DNA of 56,015 nt, taken from positions 1-56,015 of the forward strand of contig CAJMFH010000016.1 of the NCBI GenBank assembly GCA_905212635.1. The letters are read 5' to 3'. Of this stretch, positions 25,710 through 34,715 are shown piece by piece. Under the pieces are notes generated by a model, which was not told the origin of the DNA, made no database searches, and was given only the letters and a program-made list of their open reading frames with translations. The stretch is from an uncultured Lachnoclostridium sp. (lineage in GTDB: Bacteria; Bacillota; Clostridia; Lachnospirales; Lachnospiraceae). Numbering within the stretch: position 1 is the stretch's first letter; each line of letters opens with the position of its first letter. The translations under genes were made by a program, and so were the position numbers.

Positions 25710-26375
25710 TTAATAGAATCTGTAAATGATTTCTTTATAAATCGAATAGAAATATGAGAAACCATCACTTATCAAACTAAAGAAGAGAACCAGCAGGAAT
25801 ACGATAACCAACATACCGACTCCTGTGAAAACGAGTGACGCAAATGCTTTTCCTAAAAGGAAATCGTGGATCATCATGACAGATGCCATGATCAGAAGTC
25901 CACACCATACCATGGAGAAGTATCCAAAATAGGTATAAAATGCACCCTCTTCTTCTGTTACTACGTTACTTAATAAGATCAAAGGCAGCTGAATCAATAC
26001 ATATGGTGTCATCGCATAGGCTGTACCCATATAAATATCTTTCAAAGTACCTTTTCCTTCAAACAAAGTTGTCAGACACCAGTTTGCCACACAATAAACT
26101 ACAAATGGCAGCAAGAATGTCATAATCTCTAAAAGAAGGTTCACTTCATTCCAGTTGACTGGTTGGAAAATAAAACTGGTAAAACCAAGTTTTAAAAGAT
26201 TTGTAAGCAGTACCAAAATAACAATCGTATTCGCTGCGCCTACAGATCCTCTCTTTTCATGAGTCAAATCCCAAAAGCCGTCAAAAGGACGAACACAACA
26301 GTGTAATGCATAACGAAGTGATGCAAGATAAGCACTCCAGCTTTCTTTATTGAAAACACGTTGTTTTATACTCAT
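25710..26375 (-). CDS. YIP1-family membrane protein
   Basis: The 221-residue protein has five or so hydrophobic segments (IVILVLLTNLLKLGF, IMTFLLPFVVYCVANWCLT, YVLIQLPLILLSNVV, a YFSMVWCGLLIMASVMM segment and a long C-terminal one). The motif GTLKDIYMGTAYAMTPYVLI is typical of bacterial Yip1-domain proteins. AGGAGG precedes the ATG. The start overlaps the stop of the NHL/TPR gene (ATGA), so expression is coupled. Its role in sugar uptake is unknown; assembling or partitioning the transporter in the membrane is one possibility (inference). Confidence 0.75.
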   Translation of the reverse strand: MSIKQRVFNKESWSAYLASLRYALHCCVRPFDGFWDLTHEKRGSVGAANTIVILVLLTNLLKLGFTSFIFQPVNWNEVNLLLEIMTFLLPFVVYCVANWCLTTLFEGKGTLKDIYMGTAYAMTPYVLIQLPLILLSNVVTEEEGAFYTYFGYFSMVWCGLLIMASVMMIHDFLLGKAFASLVFTGVGMLVIVFLLVLFFSLISDGFSYFYSIYKEIIYRFY

Positions 26376-27865
26376 CCTTTCTCTACCTCCTTTCTAGCCT
26401 TCTTCACAAATCCAACACCGAAGCAGACAACGATCAATACTGCAAGTGCAATCAGAATCACTTTAATGTTGTCTTCAAACCATTGTTTACGATACAATTT
26501 GTATGCTTTCGAATAGTTTGTTGCATCCAGTTTCAATTCAAAGTAATCCATGGCTTCCTGATAACTTTCCTGGCGGAGGAGAGAACGACCAATACCGATA
26601 TACGCCTGATCGTAGTTACCATTCAGTTTCAATACTTTCTGCCATGTAGCAGCGGAAGCATCATAATCGCCACGTTTATACTCACTCAATCCCTGATTGA
26701 TGTATTTACCATATTCTGTCAAAGTAAACTGAGTGATCGTACCCAATGTAGAATCCATAACGAGCAGTGTGTCTCCCAGATCCTCAATTGCCGTTGGGTT
26801 GATAAAGTATCCTGCTTTGTATCCATGACCACCAAATGCATAAAGCATGTTACCCTGGAAATCATAAGCAAAGACACGGCCTCTGGTATTATCCAGTGCA
26901 TAATAAACATCGTTGTCGAGGCAAGCGATATCTACAAATTTGGAAGCACCTTTCATCTCTCCGGACTCTGTCCAGCGAAGATCTCCATAAGGTTCTACAT
27001 ATCCGTTACGAACCAAAATATCGGTTCCCTTTGCATTCAGTTTACGGATTGGCTGTGAACTCTGAGGAGTTACATCTTCACCGATCTTACCAATCGTAGC
27101 ATAGATGAATCCCTCGGAGTCAAGGCAGAGGTTGCTGTACTCTGTTGGAACGAAAAGTTCCATCTGGCTTCTCTGCTCTTTACTGGCTACCATTTTCCAT
27201 AAATACTGAAGAATATTATATGTTACTTTACTTGCTCCGACGTATCCGGTAAAGGATCCGTCATTGGCAAATTCCATAAATCCTTTGTTTACGTTCTGTA
27301 CCTGTGTAAAGATACGTTTTGAACTATCTACAACCAGCTTCTGTGGAAGAAAGTCTGTGGTCTGGTCAAAGGTTTCATCATCCGGTTTGGTAATAATCTT
27401 AATGACATTATTATCTTTGTCCAGATGAACAATACGTTTATTTCCGGTATCGGCAATATACATATCTCCTTCATCACTTACGAAGACATCCTGTGGTCCA
27501 CTCAAAGTATCTTTCTTATCTCCATTGTTGAATTCCGTTACCATTCCTGTCTGAGTAATGGTGTCATTCACATAGGACATTTTTACGATACGGTTGTTTC
27601 CTGTATCTGCTACGTAAAGGTCTGCACCATTTACATACATTCCCTGAGGCTCTTTAAAGTTACCGCACTCATAATCTGAACCTGTAATAATACGTGTTAC
27701 AGAATAAGCATCCGGTGACTCACGGTCATAACCCCAGCAGTCATAAATATATGTATAATGATTTCCATCCGAACTTGTCGCAGCACTTGCGCCTGTCACA
27801 CCGATAAGGAGAGACAAGATCAGTACAAGAGCAAACATAGATGTTAATTTCTTACATACTTTCAT
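26372..27865 (-). CDS. membrane-anchored NHL-repeat protein with TPR-like region
   Basis: A signal peptide (LTSMFALVLILSLLIGVTGASA) precedes repeated NHL-type blades: FKEPQGMYVNGADLYVADTG, LSGPQDVFVSDEGDMYIADT, NPTAIEDLGDTLLVMDS. Residues of about 385-455 look TPR-like (LSEYKRGDYDASAATWQKVL, AYIGIGRSLLRQESYQEAMD). A C-terminal transmembrane segment (VILIALAVLIVVCFGVGFV) and a basic tail anchor it outside the cell. Beta-propellers of this kind bind proteins or sugars. The gene lies between permeases and the YIP1 gene, indicating an accessory surface function in the same system. Confidence 0.8.
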   Translation of the reverse strand: MKVCKKLTSMFALVLILSLLIGVTGASAATSSDGNHYTYIYDCWGYDRESPDAYSVTRIITGSDYECGNFKEPQGMYVNGADLYVADTGNNRIVKMSYVNDTITQTGMVTEFNNGDKKDTLSGPQDVFVSDEGDMYIADTGNKRIVHLDKDNNVIKIITKPDDETFDQTTDFLPQKLVVDSSKRIFTQVQNVNKGFMEFANDGSFTGYVGASKVTYNILQYLWKMVASKEQRSQMELFVPTEYSNLCLDSEGFIYATIGKIGEDVTPQSSQPIRKLNAKGTDILVRNGYVEPYGDLRWTESGEMKGASKFVDIACLDNDVYYALDNTRGRVFAYDFQGNMLYAFGGHGYKAGYFINPTAIEDLGDTLLVMDSTLGTITQFTLTEYGKYINQGLSEYKRGDYDASAATWQKVLKLNGNYDQAYIGIGRSLLRQESYQEAMDYFELKLDATNYSKAYKLYRKQWFEDNIKVILIALAVLIVVCFGVGFVKKARKEVEKG

Positions 27866-27880
27866 TTTTATCCTCCTTTA

Positions 27881-28744
27881 TCAGTCTTTAATACCTGAAC
27901 TAGCCATTGTTTCCAAAATGTTACTCTGTGCGGCTACAAATATAATGATGGGAACCATCATAACTACCATCGTTGCTGCGGAACCTACACCTGCACGGGC
28001 AACACCGGCAGACATAATCTGCTGCAACGCATATGGAAGCATTTTGAACTCCTCAGAGTAAATGTAAATCTGACCTTTCATATTCCAAAGGTTCTGTACT
28101 GAGAAAATCGTAACTGTCAGCCAAGCCGGTTTTACGTTTGGCATAACGATCTGAAGGAAGATTCTTCCTTCTTTCGCACCGTCGATCTTTGCTGCTTCGA
28201 TCAGCGCATCCGGAATCTGCTCCATGAACTGTTTCATCAGGAACAATCCCATAGGAAGTGCAAAAGCAGGTACGATCAGTGCTGCATAAGTATCTACCCA
28301 GCCAAGTTTGGACATGATCAAATAGGTTGGGATCTGAAGAACGTAAGCGTTGAACATGATCGCGGTTACACAAAGATTGAAGAATCCTTTGCTTCCCGGG
28401 AAATCATATTTTGCCAACACATAAGCTGCCATAGATCCGAAGATCAAATGTCCTACTGTACCTACTAATGTAGTAAATACAGTATTGAAAATGTATCGTG
28501 TAAATGGTACATAGGAACTTGACATAACAACCAGCATATCCTGGAAGTTATTAAATGTCGGGTTCTTTACAAAGAAACTTGGTGGATAAAGGTAAATCTC
28601 ATCCAGTGGTTTAAACGCACTACAAATGGTATACACAAGGGGCATAACAAAGAATATACCAAACAGAATCAACATAATGTAGATTCCGATGTCTCCACCA
28701 ACGGATCGATTTGGTTTTCTCCTTTTGAGTTTGATTAATTTCAT
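27881..28744 (-). CDS. carbohydrate ABC transporter permease (MalG-like), second set
   Basis: The ATG at 28744 follows AGGAGG by ten bases; the longer frame to 28765 starts at TTG inside the previous gene and is rejected. The 287-residue protein has about six membrane spans. Its EAA loop is IPDALIEAAKIDGAKEGRIF followed by VMPNVKPAW, and the tail ETMASSGIKD is MalG-like. It pairs with the MalF-like subunit at 28762 and follows the large solute-binding fusion gene in the same transcript. Confidence 0.93.
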   Translation of the reverse strand: MKLIKLKRRKPNRSVGGDIGIYIMLILFGIFFVMPLVYTICSAFKPLDEIYLYPPSFFVKNPTFNNFQDMLVVMSSSYVPFTRYIFNTVFTTLVGTVGHLIFGSMAAYVLAKYDFPGSKGFFNLCVTAIMFNAYVLQIPTYLIMSKLGWVDTYAALIVPAFALPMGLFLMKQFMEQIPDALIEAAKIDGAKEGRIFLQIVMPNVKPAWLTVTIFSVQNLWNMKGQIYIYSEEFKMLPYALQQIMSAGVARAGVGSAATMVVMMVPIIIFVAAQSNILETMASSGIKD

Positions 28745-28761
28745 CGTTGTTATACCTCCTA

Positions 28762-29697
28762 TCAAGTTCCAACTTTGCTAAGCAAGGCTTGGATTGCCTT
28801 GTTACACAAAATCATAACTACGAACAATACCGTTGCTATCGCGGATGCGTAACCCATCTCAAATCGCGTGGTACCATAATCGACCAAGTGAGTTACGACG
28901 GTTCGCGCCGCATAGTCGGTACTTGGGTATCCACAAAGTGCCATCGTAACGTCAGCCACACCAAAGGACTGTGTGATTGCCATAACGGCACCGAACAAAA
29001 GCATTGGTTTCATATTAGGAAGGGTAATGTACCACAATTCCTGCCAACGGTTTCTGACGCCGTCCACATATCCTGCCTCAAACTGCGAAGCATCGATACC
29101 TTGCAGACCGGCTACGAAGGAAAGAAATCCGGTACCAAGACTCATCCAAAGTACTACTATAATAATTACATTCATCATGTACTTGGTATCCGTCAGCCAT
29201 AGGATTGGCTCGTTGATAATACCAAATTTCAATAAAAATCCGTTTACATATCCGTAAGCATCTCCACTGAAAAGGATGGACCAGATCAGGTATGCCTGAC
29301 CGGAAATGGTTGGTGCATAGAATACCATAACGGCAAATGCACGAACAAATCGCGGCAGCTCATTGATAAACCAGGCAAACAAGAATGCCATGATATATCC
29401 GAGCGGACCAGTGATCGCTGCCAACAAGAATGTATTCTTAACTGCAATCAGGAACACATCGTCATTGAGGAGCAGATCGATATAGTTTTCAACGCCGATA
29501 AACTTCGCTGGTTCCAATACGTTGTAGTATGTAAAACTATAGAATACAGACATACATACAGGCAACACATAGAACACTGTAAACAGAATAAAATATGGCA
29601 ATAAGAACAGATAACAGGTTTTAGACATCTTTGCCTTTTTCCAGGCAATCCCGATATCACGTTTCTTAATTTGCATATACTTTCCAAGAAACTTCAT
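28762..29697 (-). CDS. sugar ABC transporter permease (MalF-like), second set
   Basis: The 311-residue protein has six predicted membrane spans (CYLFLLPYFILFTVFYVLPV first). The ATPase-contact loop is DASQFEAGYVDGVRNRWQEL followed by TLPNMKPM. It begins 20 bases after the stop of the giant solute-binding protein and is followed by its MalG-like partner. With 27881-28744 it forms the second channel of the locus. Confidence 0.93.
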   Translation of the reverse strand: MKFLGKYMQIKKRDIGIAWKKAKMSKTCYLFLLPYFILFTVFYVLPVCMSVFYSFTYYNVLEPAKFIGVENYIDLLLNDDVFLIAVKNTFLLAAITGPLGYIMAFLFAWFINELPRFVRAFAVMVFYAPTISGQAYLIWSILFSGDAYGYVNGFLLKFGIINEPILWLTDTKYMMNVIIIVVLWMSLGTGFLSFVAGLQGIDASQFEAGYVDGVRNRWQELWYITLPNMKPMLLFGAVMAITQSFGVADVTMALCGYPSTDYAARTVVTHLVDYGTTRFEMGYASAIATVLFVVMILCNKAIQALLSKVGT

Positions 29698-29717
29698 TCT
29701 ATACTCTCCTCTCTCGA

Positions 29718-32700
29718 TTATTTCTTAGTGTCTTTTGTTGGCAGACCAAATTCTTCACGTTTATTCGTAAGCTCATCATTGATCGTGATGACATAATCAA
29801 GAAGTGTCTCTCTAGGGTCTTCATTTTCATTCATAACCTTACGAATTGCATTGGTGATATGTCTTGCTGTGTAATATCCACCGGCAACCTCCGGAAGTCC
29901 AAATGCGGATTTCCACTGCTCTTTCAGAGCGGCAGACTCATCGCTGCTCCAGGAAAGTGTCTCAAATGTGTTGCGGTTTGCTGTAGCATAACGAGCAGCA
30001 GCACCCATAACAGCTTCCAGTTCACTTGCGTAATTGCTCTGTACTTCAGAACTTGCCCACCATTTAAGGAACTGCCATGCAATTTCTTTCTTGCCACGTT
30101 CTTCTGCACCACGAAGCATCATAGATGCAGTACCCCATGACTGAACAGAGCGGTCAATGCTTCCATCTTCCTTCTGTATACCAGGGATCAGACCGAAGTT
30201 CCAAAGACCTTTGATCTCAGGAGCAAATACTGCCAACGTGTTAAAGTTACTATAATCCGCACATCCGATTGGCATCTCACCACTACGGAAACGGTTATTA
30301 AAGTCATACTGTTTATCCAATTTGTAATTGGTAAAGAGTTTGGTATAGAATTCAAATGCTTCGATACCTACCTGTGTTGCAATCGTTGTCTCCATTGCGT
30401 CCGCATCGTACAAAGTACCGCCACGCTGATACAACTGTGCATAATAGTTTGCAAGGTCAGGGTTTGTAACGTTATTGATCTTACGTTCTACAGAAGGAAT
30501 CGCAAAGGACATGCTGTTCTTCTGTAAGATTGGAAGCGTCTTCAATACATCATCCCATGTATTGATATCCTTTTCCGGATTAATTCCAAGTTCTTCCATA
30601 ATATCGGTACGATAGAACAATACGTTGTAGTTCTGCGTCTCAGGCAATCCGTAAAGGCCGCCATTAAATTTGTAAGACTCATAAGAACTTGGATAATATT
30701 CGGAAAGAACGTCATCCACTTCACTGCCAAACTGTGTCAGGTCAACAACCGCACTACGAAGTGCATAGTTGACAGGCTCAGACTGTGAGATACAAAGTGC
30801 AACATCAGGTCCGAATCCGGAGATAACGGCTGGAAGCATCGCATTTACGGCACCGTTTGCGGATGTCGCTGTATTTGCGGATGCTGCTGCATCGATCAGT
30901 TTGACATTTACTTTAATTCCGGTCTCCGGTGTGAACAACTGGTCTACCATGTTTTTCAGGATAGTACTCTGGTCACGTCCGGCTGTGATCCACACATCCA
31001 ACACGTCCGAATCATCGGAATCATATACATTACCAAGAGCAGAAGAATCGCTGCGGAAGGAATTGATAAACAATTTACACTCATGTGCCATTTTATCAAA
31101 ACGGGTTTCGTTTACTTCCGGAATGCTTTCTTTTGCATCTGCAAGTACGATGTAATCAATATCCATCGCTGCTGCGCTCAGGTTGTTAATCGAAGTTCCG
31201 AGGGAACTGATATTTTCTTTGAAGTTGGAAAGAGTACCAGGAATTTTATCCGGACGTTTTACAAACTTCTCCATCTGAGCGGCAAGAGTCTGTGCTACAG
31301 AAATCTCTCCACCTTTCTCACCGGTGTATGCAACGACTTCATCTACCAGTTTGTACAGACGCTTGGATTCAAAATCCATAGCTTCAATAACTTCTGGATA
31401 TACTTTTTCAATCTGATAATCACGGTATTCATCCGGTTCTGTACCTGTCAATACAAGGATCTGACGATACATCTGGTTCATGTTGAATACACTGTTTGAC
31501 AATTCAGACAAATATTCACCAAGATCACCCAATGTATTTTTCAGACGGATCGTATGCTTTCCTTTTGTCAGATGGAATTTGTAAGCATTTCCATTGGCAT
31601 CCTGTAAGCATACCATCTGCCATACATTGCTGTAGGTAAACTGAATTTCTTTTACTTCTTCAAATGGAACTTCTCCATCGATGTACAAAGAACGGTTTGC
31701 GATATATCCACGGGTATATCCCTGACGTCCCTTGATTCCGATAACGTAGTCACCTTCTTCAGGAACTTCCATATCCCATTCAATCCAATCGTTTGGAACT
31801 TTCCACTGAGTACCACCGGTCATATCAAGAACCTGACGGTCGGTAATACCCTGCTCCGTTTTACCATCTTTGTCTTCATATTCCGTATCACTTGAAGTTC
31901 TGTCATATGTAGCATAGAGGGAAGGAGAAGAACGGCGTACTGCCTTTTCGCCCTGAATCTTTTGAACGTATCCCTGCTCCGTGTTGTTCGTCGCATTCGC
32001 ATTCACTTTGCTATACTCTTCATATGTAGGAGTTGTCTCCTTGTTTTTTACTGCCAATTTACGGATTACAAATTTTTCATTGACACCCGTCAATCGGATC
32101 GTGTTTTCTCCGGCATTTAAATAGAAACGAAGTGGTTCCATTTCATAACCGGTAGAATCTTCAAAGTAAGTAGAAATCCAACCACGGTTTTCATCCTGTA
32201 CCTGTTTGGCACGGATTTCATTTCCCTGGTTATCCTGCGTCACTTCGCCTGCATCTGTGTAGACACGGCCGAATGCAATCGCATCTGCTCCACTAAATGG
32301 AACGGCACCGTTAATCTGAAGTTCAGTTTCGATGTCAATTCCTCGATCATCCTCATCTGTTGTAGGATAATAATCAGCTAGCAAGTTGTAGTATCCGGCG
32401 GTTTTTACATTTACTTTAAATTCTGCATAACCCTTTTCCGGAATCTGCAATGCCGTTGATTTGTCGTTGGAAGGACCCACATCTGTACGGATGGAAGTTC
32501 CCTGGCTGTCTGTAGGTTTCAGCACATCCAGCTCATAGGTGTTTTCCTCGCCTTCAGGTCTCGTGTCTTCGTGCTGTGTTACATATTTTGCATATGTATC
32601 TCCACGACCATACGAGTCGCTGGTTGCGGTCAGATCCACGTCCTTATACTTGTCGGAGTTGTCGCTTGTAGAAGTTCCTTTGATCTTGAAAAATACTACT

Positions 32701-32768
32701 ATTGCTGCCAATACTAATACTACGACCAGAAACTTAACCAAGCCTTTTTTCTTCATCAACTTTGACAT
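29718..32768 (-). CDS. giant membrane-anchored solute-binding protein with carbohydrate-binding-like modules
   Basis: Starting at the ATG at 32768 (GGAG 12 bases upstream) the product is 1016 residues, more than twice a usual binding protein. An N-terminal hydrophobic anchor (GLVKFLVVVLVLAAIVVFF) lacks a lipobox cysteine. Two beta-rich modules follow: one with KTAGYYNLLADYYP and PLRFYLNAGENTIRLTGV, the other with NDWIEWDMEVPEEGDYVIGI and FHLTKGKHTIRLKNTL. Both look like carbohydrate-binding modules. A helical segment comes next, then a classical sugar-binding domain (LDVWITAGRDQSTILKNMVD ... NYNVLFYRTDIMEELGI). The frame extends to 32897, but the promoter at 32885-32913 lies there. It heads the transporter operon. 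Confidence 0.85.
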   Translation of the reverse strand: MSKLMKKKGLVKFLVVVLVLAAIVVFFKIKGTSTSDNSDKYKDVDLTATSDSYGRGDTYAKYVTQHEDTRPEGEENTYELDVLKPTDSQGTSIRTDVGPSNDKSTALQIPEKGYAEFKVNVKTAGYYNLLADYYPTTDEDDRGIDIETELQINGAVPFSGADAIAFGRVYTDAGEVTQDNQGNEIRAKQVQDENRGWISTYFEDSTGYEMEPLRFYLNAGENTIRLTGVNEKFVIRKLAVKNKETTPTYEEYSKVNANATNNTEQGYVQKIQGEKAVRRSSPSLYATYDRTSSDTEYEDKDGKTEQGITDRQVLDMTGGTQWKVPNDWIEWDMEVPEEGDYVIGIKGRQGYTRGYIANRSLYIDGEVPFEEVKEIQFTYSNVWQMVCLQDANGNAYKFHLTKGKHTIRLKNTLGDLGEYLSELSNSVFNMNQMYRQILVLTGTEPDEYRDYQIEKVYPEVIEAMDFESKRLYKLVDEVVAYTGEKGGEISVAQTLAAQMEKFVKRPDKIPGTLSNFKENISSLGTSINNLSAAAMDIDYIVLADAKESIPEVNETRFDKMAHECKLFINSFRSDSSALGNVYDSDDSDVLDVWITAGRDQSTILKNMVDQLFTPETGIKVNVKLIDAAASANTATSANGAVNAMLPAVISGFGPDVALCISQSEPVNYALRSAVVDLTQFGSEVDDVLSEYYPSSYESYKFNGGLYGLPETQNYNVLFYRTDIMEELGINPEKDINTWDDVLKTLPILQKNSMSFAIPSVERKINNVTNPDLANYYAQLYQRGGTLYDADAMETTIATQVGIEAFEFYTKLFTNYKLDKQYDFNNRFRSGEMPIGCADYSNFNTLAVFAPEIKGLWNFGLIPGIQKEDGSIDRSVQSWGTASMMLRGAEERGKKEIAWQFLKWWASSEVQSNYASELEAVMGAAARYATANRNTFETLSWSSDESAALKEQWKSAFGLPEVAGGYYTARHITNAIRKVMNENEDPRETLLDYVITINDELTNKREEFGLPTKDTKK

Positions 32769-32804
32769 GGCTGTTGCAATCTCCTTTCGCCCTTTCTCTT
32801 TTTT

Positions 32805-32844
32805 ATGCGTTTCGCACAAAAAAAACTGCGGCTGCGAAACGCAT
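32805..32844. promoter_or_regulatory. twin palindromic operator-like sites
   Basis: ATGCGTTTCGCA (32805-32816) and TGCGAAACGCAT (32833-32844) form a perfect 12-bp inverted repeat. Each arm is itself a palindrome around TGCG-TTT-CGCA. They lie between the transporter operon promoter and its first ATG, a position suited to a repressor or to a leader hairpin. Confidence 0.6.
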
Positions 32845-32884
32845 TTTTGAATTCTTTGTATATTTTGCATACAGTTTGTATTTA

Positions 32885-32913
32885 AGTATATCATCAAATT
32901 TGTGACATGTCTA
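32885..32913 (-). promoter_or_regulatory. promoter of the xylo-oligosaccharide transporter operon
   Basis: On the minus strand TAGACA (32908-32913), 17 bp, TATACT (32885-32890). Direct repeats of TTTTGAACA-type sequence (about 32916-32925 and 32950-32959) lie upstream, shared with the divergent GH43 gene. Confidence 0.65.
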
Positions 32914-32983
32914 TAGTTTTGAACATTTTTTTTATGAATTTTTACTAATTTTTGAACAGTTTTTGATAATTTTATGTTTTCTA

Positions 32984-33012
32984 TTTACTTTATTTCTATC
33001 CTATATTAAAAT
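32984..33012 (+). promoter_or_regulatory. promoter of the GH43 gene
   Basis: TTTACT (32984-32989), 17 bp, TAAAAT (33007-33012), followed by AAGGAG before the ATG at 33061. It diverges from the transporter promoter, so joint regulation is likely. Confidence 0.6.
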
Positions 33013-33060
33013 GAATTTGTAGATTTTTACTACAATTCAGCCAATATAAGGAGACAAATT

Positions 33061-34653
33061 ATGAACAAAAATGTAACATATTCCAACCCGATCCTTCCGG
33101 GATTTTACCCGGATCCGTCGATTTGCCGGGTTGATGATGACTATTATCTCGTAACATCCACATTTGCCTATTTTCCCGGCGTTCCTATCTTTCACAGCAA
33201 AGACCTGATCCACTGGGAACAGATTGGCAACATTCTTGACCGCGAAAGCCAGCTTCCTCTTGGCAGCTCCGGAGTCAGTGAAGGGATCTTCGCTCCGACG
33301 CTCCGCTACCACGATGGTACTTTTTACATGATCACTACACATGTAAGCAATGAATTAGGAAACTTTATCGTTACCGCCAAAGATCCTGCCGGTCCTTGGT
33401 CGGATCCGTATCCGCTCGGTTCTTCCGGTATTGACCCTTCTTTATTCTTTGATGATGACGGCAAATGCTACTACTGTGGTACGCAGCCCCGCCGCGAAGG
33501 TTCCCGCTATTTTGGTGACAACGAGATCTACATTCAGGAACTTGACCTGAACACAATGAAATTAACCGGTGAAAGTTATCCGGCATGGCACGGTGCTCTT
33601 CGTCACGTGGAATGGCCGGAAGGTCCACATATATATAAGAAAGACGGATATTATTATCTGATGATCTCCGAAGCCGGAACCGGACATCACCACGCCATCT
33701 CGATTGCGCGGAGCAAAAGCCTGTTTGAGCCTTTTGAGGGCTGTCCTTACAATCCGATCATGACACACCGTCATCTTGGATGGAATTACCCGATCGTCAA
33801 TGTAGGACATCCGGATATCGTAGAAACCCAAAACGGAGAATGGTGGATGGTTCTTCTCGCCTCCCGCCCTTACGGAGATGGTTATTACCGCAATCTTGGC
33901 CGTGAAACGTTCCTCACTCCAATGACTTGGGAAAATGGCTGGCCGATCATCAATCCGGGCAAAGGCATTATTGAAGATCATGTAAAAGCACCGGATCTTC
34001 CAACGTTCTTTGCCAAAAAAGAAGCCTGCCGGGAAGATTTTGATCATATTGCACAAAACGGACTGCCAAAACACTTTATGTATCTGAGAAATCCCATCGA
34101 AGAAAACTATGATTTCTCGAAAAACGGGGTTCTGTCTCTCCGCTGCGGAAAAGATCTTCTTTCCTCCGACGGACGTCCAAGTTACGTATGTATCCGTCAG
34201 AAAGACAGTTCTTTTGCTTTTGAAACAGCACTTCATTTGGAAGGAAAAGAAAACGAACAGGCGGGAATTGCACTGTTCCAGAGTACAGACTATCAATATC
34301 AGTATCTTGCCGGCACAAACGGCAATGCTGCTACACTTCAGATTATTAAAGTAGAAAAGGGCGAATCGACGATTGTATGTGAAAAAGTGCTGGATGCCCG
34401 GTATCCGGATCTGATCCTTCGCTTAGAAGCCGATCAGCAGAATCTCCGTTTCGTATATTCTACACCTGAAGAATCATCCTTTATGGAAATCACTTCCGCT
34501 TTATCCGCTCACATTCTCTGTACAGATATCGCCGGCGGTTTTGTAGGAAATACAATGGGTGTGTATGCAACGGCAAACGGCAGCGACAGCGATACGTTTG
34601 CATCGTTTGATTACATGGAGTACATTCCCTGTGGTGAATTAAATTTAAAATAA
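33061..34653 (+). CDS. GH43 family beta-xylosidase / alpha-L-arabinofuranosidase
   Basis: The 530-residue enzyme has the five-bladed GH43 domain (residues 5-310) and a C-terminal beta-sandwich (about 330-525) typical of xylosidases of this family. The catalytic base is Asp18 (GFYPDPS), the pKa modulator Asp125 (GIDPS) and the general acid Glu187 (WPEGPH). There is no signal peptide, so it acts on imported xylo-oligosaccharides in the cytoplasm. It is transcribed divergently from the transporter operon. Xylosidase is favoured over arabinofuranosidase because aguA is nearby, but many members have both activities. Confidence 0.93.
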   Translation: MNKNVTYSNPILPGFYPDPSICRVDDDYYLVTSTFAYFPGVPIFHSKDLIHWEQIGNILDRESQLPLGSSGVSEGIFAPTLRYHDGTFYMITTHVSNELGNFIVTAKDPAGPWSDPYPLGSSGIDPSLFFDDDGKCYYCGTQPRREGSRYFGDNEIYIQELDLNTMKLTGESYPAWHGALRHVEWPEGPHIYKKDGYYYLMISEAGTGHHHAISIARSKSLFEPFEGCPYNPIMTHRHLGWNYPIVNVGHPDIVETQNGEWWMVLLASRPYGDGYYRNLGRETFLTPMTWENGWPIINPGKGIIEDHVKAPDLPTFFAKKEACREDFDHIAQNGLPKHFMYLRNPIEENYDFSKNGVLSLRCGKDLLSSDGRPSYVCIRQKDSSFAFETALHLEGKENEQAGIALFQSTDYQYQYLAGTNGNAATLQIIKVEKGESTIVCEKVLDARYPDLILRLEADQQNLRFVYSTPEESSFMEITSALSAHILCTDIAGGFVGNTMGVYATANGSDSDTFASFDYMEYIPCGELNLK

Positions 34654-34668
34654 GGTCTTTACATAGAC

Positions 34669-34715
34669 AAAAAGGGGCTGCCACACTAATCACTTAGTGC
34701 GACAGCCCCTTTTTT
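34669..34715. terminator. bidirectional terminator between GH43 and lipoprotein pseudogene
   Basis: AAAAAGGGGCTG (34669-34680) pairs with CAGCCCCTTTTTT (34703-34715). T runs occur on both strands, so it can end both convergent transcripts. Confidence 0.9.

Noticed and set aside
32769..32897. N-terminal extension of the giant solute-binding protein
   Set aside because: It overlaps the promoter and the twin palindromes, and would place non-hydrophobic sequence before the membrane anchor.
33562..34296. 244-codon minus-strand frame inside the GH43 gene
   Set aside because: It is antisense to a GH43 enzyme with all three catalytic residues intact, and it has no recognisable domain.
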